NCBI GenBank assembly: GCA_046048135.1
Contig: JBJOGR010000044.1
Location: forward strand, 1 to 64,000
DNA length: 64,000 bases
From: ATZT02 sp046048135
GTDB taxonomy: Bacteria > Actinomycetota > Actinomycetes > S36-B12 > UBA5976
Direction of reading: 5' to 3'
The translations under genes and the position numbers were made by a program. Below are positions 7,385 to 16,785 of this stretch, one piece after another (position 1 is the stretch's first letter; every line of letters begins with the position of its first letter). The notes under the pieces are model-generated. The model saw only the letters and a list, made by a program, of their open reading frames with translations. It was not told the origin of the DNA and did no database searches.

Positions 7385-8215
7385 ATGGAATCTAGAAATC
7401 CAGTCATACGTCGTTATGCCGACTTTCAACAACCTGGGTCTGTTTTAAATAACAGAGGCGGCTTCGACAGTTCAATTCTTACTTCAACGCCAGTTGAACA
7501 AACACAAGAAAAAACCTTTCCTGGTGTAACACCAGCAAAACCTGGCGAAAGAGTTGTAACTATGGATGACGTAGTTATGAAATCTTTTGTCATGTTAGGA
7601 CTTTTACTTGTTGGTGCATTTGTAGGTTGGAATGCTCCAGGTTTAGCAATCATGGCAGCAATTGCTGGCCTTGTGCTTGGTTTAGTTAACACATTTAAGA
7701 AAAATGTTTCACCAGCTCTAGTAATTGCATATGCATTAATGCAAGGAGTATTTGTTGGTGGAATTTCCTACATCTATCAAAACTTGATTGTTGCCGATGG
7801 AACAAACATTGTTGGTAACACAATTATGAGCACGATAGTTGCTTTTGGAACTATGTTGTTCTTATTCAGATCAGGAATCATCAAAGTTGATGCGAAATTT
7901 ACTCGCATGATGATGGTGGCAATGATTTCTTATTTAGTAATCGCTGTTATTTCTTTAATCGCTGCATTCATGGGAGTTGGAAATGGATGGGGCTTTTATG
8001 GCGTAGGTGGAATTGGAATATTGCTTGCTCTATTTGGAGTAGGTCTTGCCACATTCTCATTAATGCTTGATTTCCAAGCGATTCGTTCAGCAATTACCAT
8101 GAATTTGCCAGAAAAAGAATCGTGGAGATTAGCTTTTGGATTAACCGTAACTTTAGTTTGGTTATATCTAGAAATGTTACGTCTTTTTGCAATCCTTGCA
8201 GGAAGAAGAGAATAA
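7385..8215 (+). CDS. Bax inhibitor-1/YccA family membrane protein
   Basis: 276 residues: a soluble N-terminus of about 65 residues beginning MESRNPVIRR, as in actinobacterial members, then seven hydrophobic helices. The family is predicted to form a pH-sensitive calcium leak or to modulate membrane proteases; its job in actinobacteria is not settled. AAAGGAGA lies about 12 nt upstream of the ATG, and a second purine-rich box and a TATAAA-like -10 are found further up. It is followed by a strong terminator. Confidence 0.85.
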   Translation: MESRNPVIRRYADFQQPGSVLNNRGGFDSSILTSTPVEQTQEKTFPGVTPAKPGERVVTMDDVVMKSFVMLGLLLVGAFVGWNAPGLAIMAAIAGLVLGLVNTFKKNVSPALVIAYALMQGVFVGGISYIYQNLIVADGTNIVGNTIMSTIVAFGTMLFLFRSGIIKVDAKFTRMMMVAMISYLVIAVISLIAAFMGVGNGWGFYGVGGIGILLALFGVGLATFSLMLDFQAIRSAITMNLPEKESWRLAFGLTVTLVWLYLEMLRLFAILAGRRE

Positions 8216-8230
8216 CAAAAAATAATTACA

Positions 8231-8266
8231 TTAAAGGGGCCAAGAAATTGGCCCCTTTAATTTTTT
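8231..8266. terminator. Intrinsic terminator between convergent genes
   Basis: Stem TTAAAGGGGCCAA with TTGGCCCCTTTAA (8231-8243 with 8248-8260), loop GAAA, then TTTTTT at 8261-8266. This is a canonical Rho-independent terminator for the plus-strand membrane protein gene and could also serve the convergent msrA. Confidence 0.85.
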
Positions 8267-8783
8267 AAACCATACTTGGGAAAAACACTCCAGTTCTTGC
8301 ATGGCAGTCATAACCATTTGGGTTTTTCTTTAAATACTTTTGGTGGTATTCCTCAGCTTCAAAATATTCATGATCTTTACTTGGAATTATTTGAGTAGTG
8401 ATAGGTCCAAAGCCTTCTTTTTTAATTGCTTCTTCGTAGATACTTTTAGTAATTTCTGCTTCTTGTTTTTGGGATTCATTTTCATAGAAAATCACACTGC
8501 GATATTGAGATCCAATGTCATTTCCTTGGCGATTTCCTTGAGTTGGATCATGAATTGTCCAAAACATTTCTAGCAATTGTCGATAAGAAACTTTTGAAGG
8601 ATCAAATACAACTTTTACTGCTTCTGCATGATTTGTAGTACCTGTGCAAACTAATTCATAACTTGGGTTTTTAACATTTCCACCCATATAACCAACACTG
8701 GTTTCTAAAACACCTTCTGTTTGCCAAAATCTTCTTTCAGCACCCCAAAAGCAACCTAGTGCAAAATAAGCAGTTTCTTTCAT
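8265..8783 (-). CDS. msrA: Peptide-methionine (S)-S-oxide reductase
   Basis: Repairs oxidised methionine in proteins using thioredoxin. The catalytic GCFWG motif has Cys11, and GYMGG and the C-terminal HDPT and DIGSQYRS motifs are present. The 172-residue length is normal. ATG at 8783 is chosen because TAGGAG lies 8 nt upstream; a GTG 18 nt earlier would put that Shine-Dalgarno sequence inside the gene. The gene ends inside the terminator shared with the membrane-protein gene. Confidence 0.93.
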   Translation of the reverse strand: MKETAYFALGCFWGAERRFWQTEGVLETSVGYMGGNVKNPSYELVCTGTTNHAEAVKVVFDPSKVSYRQLLEMFWTIHDPTQGNRQGNDIGSQYRSVIFYENESQKQEAEITKSIYEEAIKKEGFGPITTQIIPSKDHEYFEAEEYHQKYLKKNPNGYDCHARTGVFFPSMV

Positions 8784-8840
8784 TATTAAATCTCCTAACA
8801 CTTATTACCTATTGTGCTTTAAAAACTAAATTTGCGCGAA

Positions 8841-10076
8841 TTATTTATTTGTTTTTGGTTTTGTCTCAGGCATGATGCTAGAGAAAAATACGGCTAAGAG
8901 AGAAATTGCAGCACCAGTTAAAAAGGCTGCAGCAAAACCAAGTGAGTCAACTAAACTTCCTGCAACAATCGGACCAATGATTGAGCCAAAATCACTTGTC
9001 ATCTGAAATGCAGCCACTACTGGTCCACTTTGTTTTCCACCAGTTACATCTCCTACAACAGCAGCTGGTGCAGATCCCATAAAAGCAGCACCCACTCCTG
9101 CAATTGCCATAGAAGCTAAAAATCCTATAGGTGTTTCAAAAATTACTAGAACTAAAACGGAAATAAACAAAGTGCTGGTTCCAAAAATCATAGATGGTTT
9201 TCTACCATTTAAATCTGTTGCTTTTCCTGCAAATGATAAAAATGCAGCTTGAGTAATGCTGGTTGCTAAAAATCCTAAACCAATTAATGAAGGAGTTGCT
9301 TTTAATTCTTCAACAACAAATATGGGAATGATTGATGATCTAATTCCAAACGAAACAAAACCTGTTGCCAAGTTCACAGATAATGCAGCAGCATATGCTC
9401 TATTTTTAACAGCTTTTAAAAGTAGTTTAAGTTGATTTAATACTTTTGATTTTTCTTTTTGTTGTCCATCTTTTTTCTCATGTTTATTTAAGAAAAACGC
9501 AGAAGCAGCAGCTGCAAATAAAAGAGTAAATGAATAAACAAAGAAAGGGGCTCGTAAAGAAATCGCAATTACTATGCCACCAACTGCAGGACCTGCCAAT
9601 CCACCAATTAAAAACCCACCTTGAAAGGCAGCAGCAGCTCTTCCTCTTTGATCAGCAGAAACAATTCGCAATAACAGGGAAAAAGATGCCACAGAAAACA
9701 TGGTGCTACCTAAACCACCGGCACCTCGAAGAACAAGTAAGTGCACAAAATCATTTGCAAGACCTGCAAAAAAACTAGATAAAGAAACAATTAATAAACC
9801 AATTGTTAAAACATTTCTTTCGCCAAATTTATTCACCCAATATCCAGCAAGAGGGGCTGAAGCAAATCTCATGAGTGCAAAAACTGAAACTACAGAACTT
9901 GCCGCAAAGGCAGTAACACCAAAAGATTTAGCAAAAACAGGAATTGCTGGGGCGACAATTCCAAATCCAATGGCTACAAAAAAAGCAATTAAAGCAATAA
10001 TTGCTACTTCATTAGGAAGACCTCTAAGCCAAGGGTTTTGTCTAATTTTTCTTGCTAAGCCATGAAATAAAGTCAC
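8841..10076 (-). CDS. Major facilitator superfamily transporter
   Basis: 411 residues with twelve hydrophobic segments split by a Lys-rich cytoplasmic loop (KHEKKDGQQKEKSK, about 198-211). The GYWVNKFGERN loop between helices 2 and 3 matches the MFS A-motif, and DLNGRKPS is its counterpart in the second half. It looks like a drug/metabolite-proton antiporter of the DHA1 type; substrate unknown. The start is GTG at 10076, with TAGGCT 10 nt upstream on the minus strand, suggesting a very short leader. Confidence 0.85.
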   Translation of the reverse strand: MTLFHGLARKIRQNPWLRGLPNEVAIIALIAFFVAIGFGIVAPAIPVFAKSFGVTAFAASSVVSVFALMRFASAPLAGYWVNKFGERNVLTIGLLIVSLSSFFAGLANDFVHLLVLRGAGGLGSTMFSVASFSLLLRIVSADQRGRAAAAFQGGFLIGGLAGPAVGGIVIAISLRAPFFVYSFTLLFAAAASAFFLNKHEKKDGQQKEKSKVLNQLKLLLKAVKNRAYAAALSVNLATGFVSFGIRSSIIPIFVVEELKATPSLIGLGFLATSITQAAFLSFAGKATDLNGRKPSMIFGTSTLFISVLVLVIFETPIGFLASMAIAGVGAAFMGSAPAAVVGDVTGGKQSGPVVAAFQMTSDFGSIIGPIVAGSLVDSLGFAAAFLTGAAISLLAVFFSSIMPETKPKTNK

Positions 10077-10161
10077 AATGGGTTAAAGCCTAGAGCTTAG
10101 GTGGTTTAAACTAAATCAGATAGTCGCTTACAAGATTAAAACTATTGAATTGGAGAGTTAA

Positions 10162-11379
10162 ATGTCAGAAAAACATTTAGTTTCTCTTTCTGACATTGAA
10201 GATGCATCAAAAAGATTAACTGGAATCATCAGACCTACAGTCATGGTCCATGCCGGCTGGCTTGAAAGACAAATAAATCAACCTGTTTATTTAAAACCAG
10301 AAAATTTGCAAAGAGCAGGTTCATTCAAAATCCGTGGTGCCTACAACTTAATGTCTCAACTTTCTGAAGATGAAAAGAAAAAAGGTGTGGTTGCAGCAAG
10401 TGCAGGAAATCATGCACAAGGTGTTGCATTAGCTGCTCAACTTTTAGGAATTAAATCAAAAGTTTATATGCCAGTAAGTGCTTCGATTCCAAAAGTTTTA
10501 GCGACAAAAGGATATGGCGCAGAAGTTAAATTTGCTGGAGACACTATTGATGTTTCTATTGCCGAAGCAAGAAAAGATAGTGAACAAACTGGTTCAATTT
10601 TTATTTCTCCATTCGATCATCCCCATATTGTGGCAGGACAAGGAACTGTTGGTTTAGAAATAATTGATCAATTACCTGATGTAGAAACTGTATTAGTTTG
10701 CACAGGCGGTGGAGGATTAATTGCTGGATCTGCTTTAGCAATAAAGAAAAAAAATCCTAAAGTAAAAGTAATTGGAGTTCAGGCAGAAAATGCTGCTGCA
10801 TATCCGCAATCTTTAAAAGAAGGAAAACCTGTCGCTTTAAAATCAATGAATACTATTGCTGATGGAATTGCGGTTGGAAAACCTGGAGACGTTCCATTTG
10901 CAATCATAAAAGATTATGTGGATGAGATTATTACTGTTACCGAAAATGATTTATCAATTGGACTTTTACAAACACTAGAAAGAGGAAAACTTTTAGTTGA
11001 ACCAGGAGGTGCTGCAGCAGTTGCGGCATTTATTGCTAATCCAAAAGTTTTTCAAGGACCAGTTGCCATAGTTTTATCAGGTGGAAATATTGATCCACTT
11101 TTACTGGAAAGAATTATGCAAACAGGTCTAGCAGCTGCTGGAAGATATTTAACAGTTCGAATCAGAATAAAAGATAAACCAGGTTCATTAGCAAAATTAT
11201 TATCAGAAATAGGTTCTTTGGGTGCAAATATTTTGGATGTTTTCCACTTAAGAACAGATCCAATGCTTGCCTTAGATGAAGTTGCGGTAAACATCACAAT
11301 GGAAACAAGAGGGCAAGATCACGAATCAGAAGTTTTACAAAGAATTAAAGCCCTAGGCCACGAAGCTCAAGTTCAGTAA
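10162..11379 (+). CDS. ilvA: Threonine ammonia-lyase (threonine dehydratase) with ACT domain
   Basis: PLP enzyme that deaminates threonine to 2-oxobutyrate, the first step to isoleucine. Lys56 in SFKIRGAYN binds PLP, and CTGGGGL is the phosphate-binding loop. A C-terminal ACT-like domain (about 328-405) suggests allosteric control. At 405 residues it resembles the shorter TdcB/actinobacterial IlvA form rather than the two-ACT enterobacterial form. GGAG lies 8 nt upstream of the ATG. No leader peptide or attenuator is visible. Confidence 0.93.
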   Translation: MSEKHLVSLSDIEDASKRLTGIIRPTVMVHAGWLERQINQPVYLKPENLQRAGSFKIRGAYNLMSQLSEDEKKKGVVAASAGNHAQGVALAAQLLGIKSKVYMPVSASIPKVLATKGYGAEVKFAGDTIDVSIAEARKDSEQTGSIFISPFDHPHIVAGQGTVGLEIIDQLPDVETVLVCTGGGGLIAGSALAIKKKNPKVKVIGVQAENAAAYPQSLKEGKPVALKSMNTIADGIAVGKPGDVPFAIIKDYVDEIITVTENDLSIGLLQTLERGKLLVEPGGAAAVAAFIANPKVFQGPVAIVLSGGNIDPLLLERIMQTGLAAAGRYLTVRIRIKDKPGSLAKLLSEIGSLGANILDVFHLRTDPMLALDEVAVNITMETRGQDHESEVLQRIKALGHEAQVQ

Positions 11380-11420
11380 TTCAACTAAGATTGAATTAAA
11401 TCATTTATCAGGAGAATTAA

Positions 11421-12401
11421 TTGAGTATTGCTATTGAAGCAAATAATTTAGTTAAACATTATGGCGAAGTAAAAGCTTTAGACGGATTAAGTTTAAAAGT
11501 TGAACAAGGAAGTGTTTTTGGATTATTAGGTCCAAATGGAGCAGGTAAAACTACAACAGTAAGAGTTTTAACCACGCTCTTGACTCCAGATTCTGGATCC
11601 GCATTTGTTTCAGGAGTAGATGTAATTAATGATCCAGTTCATGCCAGAGAAATTATGGGTTTATCCGGCCAAAATGCAAGTGTTGATGAAAATTTAACTG
11701 GGGTAGAAAATCTAGTAATGCTTGGAAGACTTTTCAGATTACCTAGAAAAGAAGCTAATGAAAAAGCTATTGAATTGTTGGAAAGATTTAATTTAACTGA
11801 TGCTTCAAAAAGAATAGTTAAAACTTATTCAGGTGGAATGCGCAGAAGATTAGATTTAGCAGCTTCTTTGATTGCAAATCCAAATATTTTATTTTTAGAT
11901 GAGCCAACTACTGGTTTAGATCCAAGATCTCGCATGATGATGTGGGATGTAATTAAAGGCTTGGTTTCTTCTGGAACAACCGTATTGTTAACTACTCAAT
12001 ATTTAGAAGAAGCAGATCAATTAGCAGACAAAATTGCAGTTATTGATAAAGGCAAAGTAATTGCTCAAGGCACTGCTGATGAATTAAAAACCCAAGTTGG
12101 GGGAGAAAGAATTGATGTAGTGGTTGATGAGACTAAAGCTCAAATTGCAGCAGATTCTCTGAAAAATATTGCATCTGGACCAGTTGTCGTAGAGGGAGAA
12201 CATGTTCAAGCACCAGTAACTGGTGGAGGCATAAAAGTTGTCGATGCGGTTAGAGCATTAGATGCAGCTTCTATTGTCATTAAAGAAATACAACTTAGAA
12301 GACCAACACTTGATGATGTGTTTTTAACTTTAACAGGACATCATGCTGAAGAAGTAAAAATCGAAGAAGATTTAGTAGAAACAAAAAGAGGTAGAAGATA
12401 A
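11421..12401 (+). CDS. ABC transporter ATP-binding protein, DrrA family
   Basis: ATPase of an ABC-2 type exporter. Walker A GPNGAGKTT is at 37-45, the signature YSGGMRRRLD and Walker B LFLDEPTTGLD follow, and the C-terminal extension ends with RRPTLDDVFLTLTG, diagnostic of daunorubicin-resistance-type (DrrA) ATPases. The TTG start is supported by AGGAG 6-7 nt upstream. The stop is directly followed by the start of the permease gene. The exported compound is unknown. Confidence 0.9.
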   Translation: MSIAIEANNLVKHYGEVKALDGLSLKVEQGSVFGLLGPNGAGKTTTVRVLTTLLTPDSGSAFVSGVDVINDPVHAREIMGLSGQNASVDENLTGVENLVMLGRLFRLPRKEANEKAIELLERFNLTDASKRIVKTYSGGMRRRLDLAASLIANPNILFLDEPTTGLDPRSRMMMWDVIKGLVSSGTTVLLTTQYLEEADQLADKIAVIDKGKVIAQGTADELKTQVGGERIDVVVDETKAQIAADSLKNIASGPVVVEGEHVQAPVTGGGIKVVDAVRALDAASIVIKEIQLRRPTLDDVFLTLTGHHAEEVKIEEDLVETKRGRR

Positions 12402-13241
12402 ATGAGTTCTCGTTCAATTACTGAAAATTATGCAAGAAAACATGGCAAAGTTTATTGGCTTTTTCACGATAGTTTTGTAATTGCTTGGAGAAATCTATTA
12501 AGGTTTAAAAGAAATCCAGAAGTTTTATTTTTTGATGTTGTTCAGCCTATTATTTTCATTTTATTATTTGCTTTTGTATTTGGTGGCGCGATTGATGTAG
12601 GCGATGGAAATTATCGATCATTCTTAATTCCAGGAATATTTGTTCAGACCATTGCATTTGCAGGAGCTTCTGCAGCAATTGGTTTAAACGCTGATATGAA
12701 TTCAGGAATTATTGACAGATTTAAATCATTACCAATGAATACTTTAGGAGTATTACTTGGACAAAACTTTGCAGATTTGGCTCGAAGTGTCGTTACTTTA
12801 TTCATCATGTCATTAACAGGTCTTGCCATTGGCTGGAGAATTAGTGGTGGATTTTTAAATGCAGTTTATGCTTATCTGTTACTTTTATTCTTTTGTTTTG
12901 CAATGGCATGGATTGGTGCAACTATTGGTTTATCGGTTTCATCCCCACAAGTTGCAAGCACGGCAGGTTTTGCTTGGCTTTTTCCTTTGACATTTTTATC
13001 TAACGCATTTGTGCCATCAGAGACTTTGCCATCTTGGTTAAGAGTTTTTGCTGAATGGAATCCAATTACTTCTATTGTTGCAGCAGAAAGATACTTATTT
13101 GGTTATCCAGTTCCTGTAGCTGCAGATGCTCCATTTTCTTTGCAACATCCAATTTTGACGACTATCATTTGGTTAGTTTTAATAACTGCAGTATTCATGC
13201 CACTTGCAGGAAGAAAATTTAGAAAAGCAACTTCTCGTTAA
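12402..13241 (+). CDS. ABC-2 type transporter permease, DrrB family
   Basis: 279 residues, six hydrophobic helices, with the ABC-2 features of an N-terminal amphipathic stretch (WRNLLRFKRNPEVLFFD, about 29-45) and the FLSNAFVPSETLPSWLRVFAEWNP-like conserved region near 203-226. It partners the DrrA-type ATPase encoded immediately upstream with no gap. Its stop shares 4 nt (TTAA) with the stop of convergent greA. Confidence 0.9.
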   Translation: MSSRSITENYARKHGKVYWLFHDSFVIAWRNLLRFKRNPEVLFFDVVQPIIFILLFAFVFGGAIDVGDGNYRSFLIPGIFVQTIAFAGASAAIGLNADMNSGIIDRFKSLPMNTLGVLLGQNFADLARSVVTLFIMSLTGLAIGWRISGGFLNAVYAYLLLLFFCFAMAWIGATIGLSVSSPQVASTAGFAWLFPLTFLSNAFVPSETLPSWLRVFAEWNPITSIVAAERYLFGYPVPVAADAPFSLQHPILTTIIWLVLITAVFMPLAGRKFRKATSR

Positions 13242-13723
13242 TTTGAGTAAGTTTCAACTTTTGTAATTTTAATATTTACTTCATTACCATTAGGTAAAGC
13301 AAATGAAGTCTCATCGCCTTGCTTTTTACCTAACACAGCTTTTCCTAAAGGTGATTCTGGAGAATAAACATCCATAGTTGCATGTTGTGCTTCTTCTCTA
13401 GAAACTAACCAAAACTTTTCTGTATCTCCGTCTGAAAACTCAACGCTAACCACATGTCCAATTGCAATACTTCCTGTTTCACTAGGTGGAGTTCCAATTT
13501 GAGCATTCTCAAGCATTTGTTTTAATTGTCTAATTCTTGCTTCGTTCTTTCCTTGCTCTTCTCTTGCAGCGTGGTAACCACCGTTTTCTTTTAAATCGCC
13601 TTCTTCACGGGCAAGTTCTATTTTCTTTGTTATTTCTGAACGCAAAGCACCAGAACGTTCGTTTAATTCATTAGTTAAACGATCAAAAGATTCTTGGGTC
13701 AGCCACACATTTGAATTATTCAT
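13238..13723 (-). CDS. greA: Transcription elongation factor GreA
   Basis: Rescues backtracked RNA polymerase by stimulating transcript cleavage. 161 residues: an N-terminal coiled coil with the acidic tip residues in AREEGDLKENGGYHAAREEQ-like sequence (about 39-58) and a C-terminal FKBP-like domain with SPLGKAVLGKKQGDE. It follows the DUF4307 gene by 15 nt on the same strand, as in mycobacteria. The terminal 4 nt overlap the ABC permease stop. Confidence 0.95.
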   Translation of the reverse strand: MNNSNVWLTQESFDRLTNELNERSGALRSEITKKIELAREEGDLKENGGYHAAREEQGKNEARIRQLKQMLENAQIGTPPSETGSIAIGHVVSVEFSDGDTEKFWLVSREEAQHATMDVYSPESPLGKAVLGKKQGDETSFALPNGNEVNIKITKVETYSN

Positions 13724-13738
13724 AAGTTCTAATAATAC

Positions 13739-14227
13739 TTATTGCCCAGAATTTATGGCTGGGGGATCTTGTTTAGGAATTTCTACCCCAGGAATAAATT
13801 GAGGTGCTGTAAAAAGAGTTGATTCTTTTTCATCATCACAATTAATTACTTCTACGCTATATGCTTCTTCATAAGTTTTTAGATTGTAATTAATTTGTTT
13901 ATAGTTCAAGCCATCTTGAGGAATTTCTAATATGGCATATCCAACATCAGTCATATTCTCATTCTGTGCTCTTAATAAACACCATAAATCTAGATTTTCA
14001 TTTCTTCTTACTTCAAAAATAACTTCAACATTATTTTTATCTTTTATTTCCCAAGCTAACAACTTGTCATGAATTGGAGGACTAATTACTCTATTAATAC
14101 CCACTAAAACAAATGCACCAATAATGGAAATAAAAATAAAACCCACAAAATATAGAAACCAAGGTCTACCTTGTTTGGGATAGCGTTCTTGAATATGAGA
14201 AGGCCATTGATCTCGATTTGTTAGCAA
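13739..14227 (-). CDS. DUF4307 family membrane protein
   Basis: 162 residues: a short cytoplasmic N-terminus (DQWPSHIQERYPKQGR), one membrane helix at about 25-46, then an extracytoplasmic domain with a Cys pair (Cys84 and Cys132 approximately). The family is actinobacterial and of unknown function; its position between greA and divergent mca is the known conserved order, which supports the call. TTG start with GAGGA about 8 nt upstream. It probably forms a two-gene operon with greA. Confidence 0.8.
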   Translation of the reverse strand: MLTNRDQWPSHIQERYPKQGRPWFLYFVGFIFISIIGAFVLVGINRVISPPIHDKLLAWEIKDKNNVEVIFEVRRNENLDLWCLLRAQNENMTDVGYAILEIPQDGLNYKQINYNLKTYEEAYSVEVINCDDEKESTLFTAPQFIPGVEIPKQDPPAINSGQ

Positions 14228-14296
14228 AAGTAGTTCCTCATAAGATTTAAGTTGTCTTTAATTGACAATACTGCCTCTATTTAAAGGATATTAAAG

Positions 14297-15148
14297 TTGC
14301 AAGATTTACGCCTGTTATGTGTTCATGCTCATCCTGATGATGAAGCAAGTAAGGGCGCTGCCACAGTTGCTAAATATGTTGATGAAGGTGTGCAAGTCAT
14401 GATTGCCACTTGCACAGGAGGGGAAAGAGGAGATGTTTTAAATCCAAAACTTAAATCCCCTGAAGTAGCAGAAAAATTAGCTCAAATTCGAAAAGAAGAA
14501 ATGGCTAAATCAATTCAAGTTTTGGGAGCAAAACACACTTGGCTTGGTTTTATTGATTCTGGTTATCCAGAAGGAGATCCAAAACCACCACTTCCAGAAG
14601 GTTGTTTTGCAGAAATTCCTCTTAAAGATGCCAGCAGACCATTAATTAAATTAATTCGAGAATTTAGGCCACAAGTTGTAGTTACTTATGATGAAAATGG
14701 AGGCTATCCCCACCCAGATCACATTAGAACTCACGAAGTGACAATGTTTGCCTACGAAAATGCTTCGAAATTAAATTATGAACCTGATTTAGGTTTTCCA
14801 TGGCAAATAAAAAAAGTTTATTACCAAATGGGTTTTAACTTTGGTCAAATGAAAGCAATAGATAATGCTTTTAAAGAGTTAGGAAAAACCAATCCATATG
14901 CTGATTGGATGATTGATATGGAAGATGACACTGATTTAGTTACAACAAAAATTGAATGCAGTAAATATTTTGATAAAAGAGATTTAGCACTCAAAGCCCA
15001 CGCTACCCAAGTAGATCCAGATGGTGATTGGTTTGCTTTACCGACTGAAATTCAAAAAAAGATTTGGCCAACAGAGGATTATCAATTAGCGGTAACTCGA
15101 GTGCCATTTAAAACACCTGAAACTGATTTATTTCAAGGTTTGCGATAG
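14297..15148 (+). CDS. mca: Mycothiol S-conjugate amidase
   Basis: Zinc hydrolase that cleaves mycothiol S-conjugates to mercapturic acids, thereby removing toxins. The LmbE/PIG-L signature AHPDDEASKGA has zinc ligands His12 and Asp15, and HPDHIRTHE carries the third; TGGERGDVLNP is typical of Mca rather than MshB. 283 residues. The TTG start has AAAGGA 8 nt upstream; TTGACA near 14260 may be a -35. The position divergent from DUF4307-greA matches mycobacteria. Confidence 0.93.
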   Translation: MQDLRLLCVHAHPDDEASKGAATVAKYVDEGVQVMIATCTGGERGDVLNPKLKSPEVAEKLAQIRKEEMAKSIQVLGAKHTWLGFIDSGYPEGDPKPPLPEGCFAEIPLKDASRPLIKLIREFRPQVVVTYDENGGYPHPDHIRTHEVTMFAYENASKLNYEPDLGFPWQIKKVYYQMGFNFGQMKAIDNAFKELGKTNPYADWMIDMEDDTDLVTTKIECSKYFDKRDLALKAHATQVDPDGDWFALPTEIQKKIWPTEDYQLAVTRVPFKTPETDLFQGLR

Positions 15149-15157
15149 ATTTAATTT

Positions 15158-15334
15158 ATGTTGACTAACTTAGTTTTGTTACTTGCAGAAACTCCTGAAA
15201 TTGATCCAGATCGAGTAAGACCTGGGTTATTAGGGTTGTTAAGTTTTGGCCTATTGGGTATTTCTGTTGCCTTAATCTCTTACTTTTTAATTAGAAGTTT
15301 AAAGAAAACAGATCAGACTTTTAAAAATAACTAA
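15158..15334 (+). CDS. Small membrane protein downstream of mca
   Basis: 58 residues: a hydrophobic N-terminus, an acidic TPEIDPDRVRPG segment (about 12-23), one membrane helix at about 24-46 and a basic tail RSLKKTDQ. A small membrane protein at this place after mca is conserved in actinobacteria (the equivalent of M. tuberculosis Rv1083, from memory). It starts 9 nt after the mca stop. Its stop shares CTAA with the stop of the convergent alkD-like gene. Function unknown. Confidence 0.75.
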   Translation: MLTNLVLLLAETPEIDPDRVRPGLLGLLSFGLLGISVALISYFLIRSLKKTDQTFKNN

Positions 15335-16017
15335 AGTCTATTTAGTCCTTTTAGCGCCTCTCTTTTTGAAACAATAGACATCGAAGGATTTTTTCTTAAA
15401 AATTCTCTAACTTTTTTTGGATTAATTTTTGCAAAATCCCTCAATGCCCAGCCGATAGCTTTTGCCACAAAAAACTCAGAATTGTTAATGTGTTTTTGGC
15501 AAATTTTTAAAACAAAATCAACATCAGTTTTTGTTCTATGTCCACGCTGATGTTGAATTGCGCATCGAATTAGCCAAATATTTTTAGAATTGTTCCATTT
15601 ATTTATTGTTTTTCTGGTTTGTGAATATTTCAATGTCAAAGGTGAAATTACTTGAGTGCCAAGTAAATCAACTGAGTCCCACCAAGATTTACTTTTGATA
15701 AGGACAGTTATTTGCTCTAAAGTTTTTGGAGTGCAAACATCAATATATTTACCAATTAAGTCGCAAGCTGCATATTGATATTCTCTTTGAGGTAATTTCC
15801 ACAAAAGTTTTGCTGCATTTATTAATTCTTTTTCAGTTGGTTTTGAAAGATTTTGCCATGCTTTTTTAGTTAATTTTCTTCTTATTGGTGAACTTATTCC
15901 TATGAATGGTGCAATGTTTTTCATGTAGTTTGCTGCACCTTCAGCCATTTTTTTATTTCCAGCATTTTTAAATGCTTGTTTGGTTAATGAAACTACCTCT
16001 TTATCCCAATTACTCAT
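15331..16017 (-). CDS. DNA alkylation repair protein, AlkD-like
   Basis: 228 residues, all helical HEAT-like repeats of the AlkD family (PF08713): PIRRKLTKKAWQNL near 44, WDSVDLLGTQVI near 112 (the DNA-facing Trp-Asp of the family), RCAIQHQRG near 152 and AIGWALRDFAK near 190. AlkD removes bulky or cationic alkylpurines. ATG start, with TAATCT 9 nt upstream on the minus strand; that hexamer overlaps the -10 of the divergent lysE-like gene. Confidence 0.88.
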   Translation of the reverse strand: MSNWDKEVVSLTKQAFKNAGNKKMAEGAANYMKNIAPFIGISSPIRRKLTKKAWQNLSKPTEKELINAAKLLWKLPQREYQYAACDLIGKYIDVCTPKTLEQITVLIKSKSWWDSVDLLGTQVISPLTLKYSQTRKTINKWNNSKNIWLIRCAIQHQRGHRTKTDVDFVLKICQKHINNSEFFVAKAIGWALRDFAKINPKKVREFLRKNPSMSIVSKREALKGLNRL

Positions 16018-16025
16018 ATAACTAC

Positions 16026-16031
16026 TAGATT
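16026..16031 (+). promoter_or_regulatory. -10 box TAGATT, leaderless and overlapping a divergent -10
   Basis: TAGATT, 7 nt, then the ATG at 16039. On the other strand TAATCT, sharing most of the same bases, serves the alkD-like gene. Confidence 0.6.
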
Positions 16032-16038
16032 AGTCGCC

Positions 16039-16677
16039 ATGCCTCCACTAAATGATGTAATCGCATTTGCCATTGCTTCATTTTTGATCATTATCATTCC
16101 TGGACCAAGCGTTTTATTCACGATTGGTAGAGGAATTTCATTTGGTAAAAAAGCTGCGCTAGTTAATGTGGCGGGAAATTCTGTCGGAATGTTTACGGGA
16201 TCTTTAGGTGTTGCAATTGGAATTGGATCTTTAGTCCAAAGCTCTGATATTGCTTACGCAATTGTAGGTGTGGCAGGTGGAGGATATTTAGTTTATTTAG
16301 GTTATGACGCAATAAAAACAAGAAAAGATGTTGCCAAAGCTTTGGTAGAAAAATCAGATCCTAAACCCTCGAAAGAAGTTTTCAAACAAGGCTTTATTGT
16401 GGGTTTTTTAAATCCAAAATCTTTAGTTTTTTTTGCAGCAATCTTGCCACAGTTTGTTGATAGATCCCAAGGAAGAATTATTTGGCAAATGATTTTCTTA
16501 GCTATTATATTTTTTGTTATTGCAGTAATAAGTGATAGCACTTGGGGATTAGTTGCAGGTACTGCCAGACACTGGCTTGCAAGCACTCCAACTCGAATTG
16601 AAAAAATCACTGGAGCAGGTGGACTAATAATCCTGGCGCTTGGTTTAAGTGTCATTTATTCTGCCTTCAACCGTTAA
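16039..16677 (+). CDS. LysE family translocator
   Basis: Amino-acid exporter family (LysE/RhtB), 212 residues with six hydrophobic helices. The N-terminal IIIPGPSVLFTIGRGISFGKK region (about 18-38) carries the family G-P-x(3)-F motif, and NPKSLVFFAAILPQFV (about 124-139) is the second signature. The substrate is unknown. Leaderless start (TAGATT 7 nt upstream). Confidence 0.9.
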   Translation: MPPLNDVIAFAIASFLIIIIPGPSVLFTIGRGISFGKKAALVNVAGNSVGMFTGSLGVAIGIGSLVQSSDIAYAIVGVAGGGYLVYLGYDAIKTRKDVAKALVEKSDPKPSKEVFKQGFIVGFLNPKSLVFFAAILPQFVDRSQGRIIWQMIFLAIIFFVIAVISDSTWGLVAGTARHWLASTPTRIEKITGAGGLIILALGLSVIYSAFNR

Positions 16678-16785
16678 CTTTAACTTGGGTGTGTCGCAAC
16701 TATTGGATTACCAAAATCCTCTAGCGTTTAAGAGAAAGAAACTTCTAGACAACTGAAAAAGCTTTAAGCGTTAGGAAGTGGTTGA

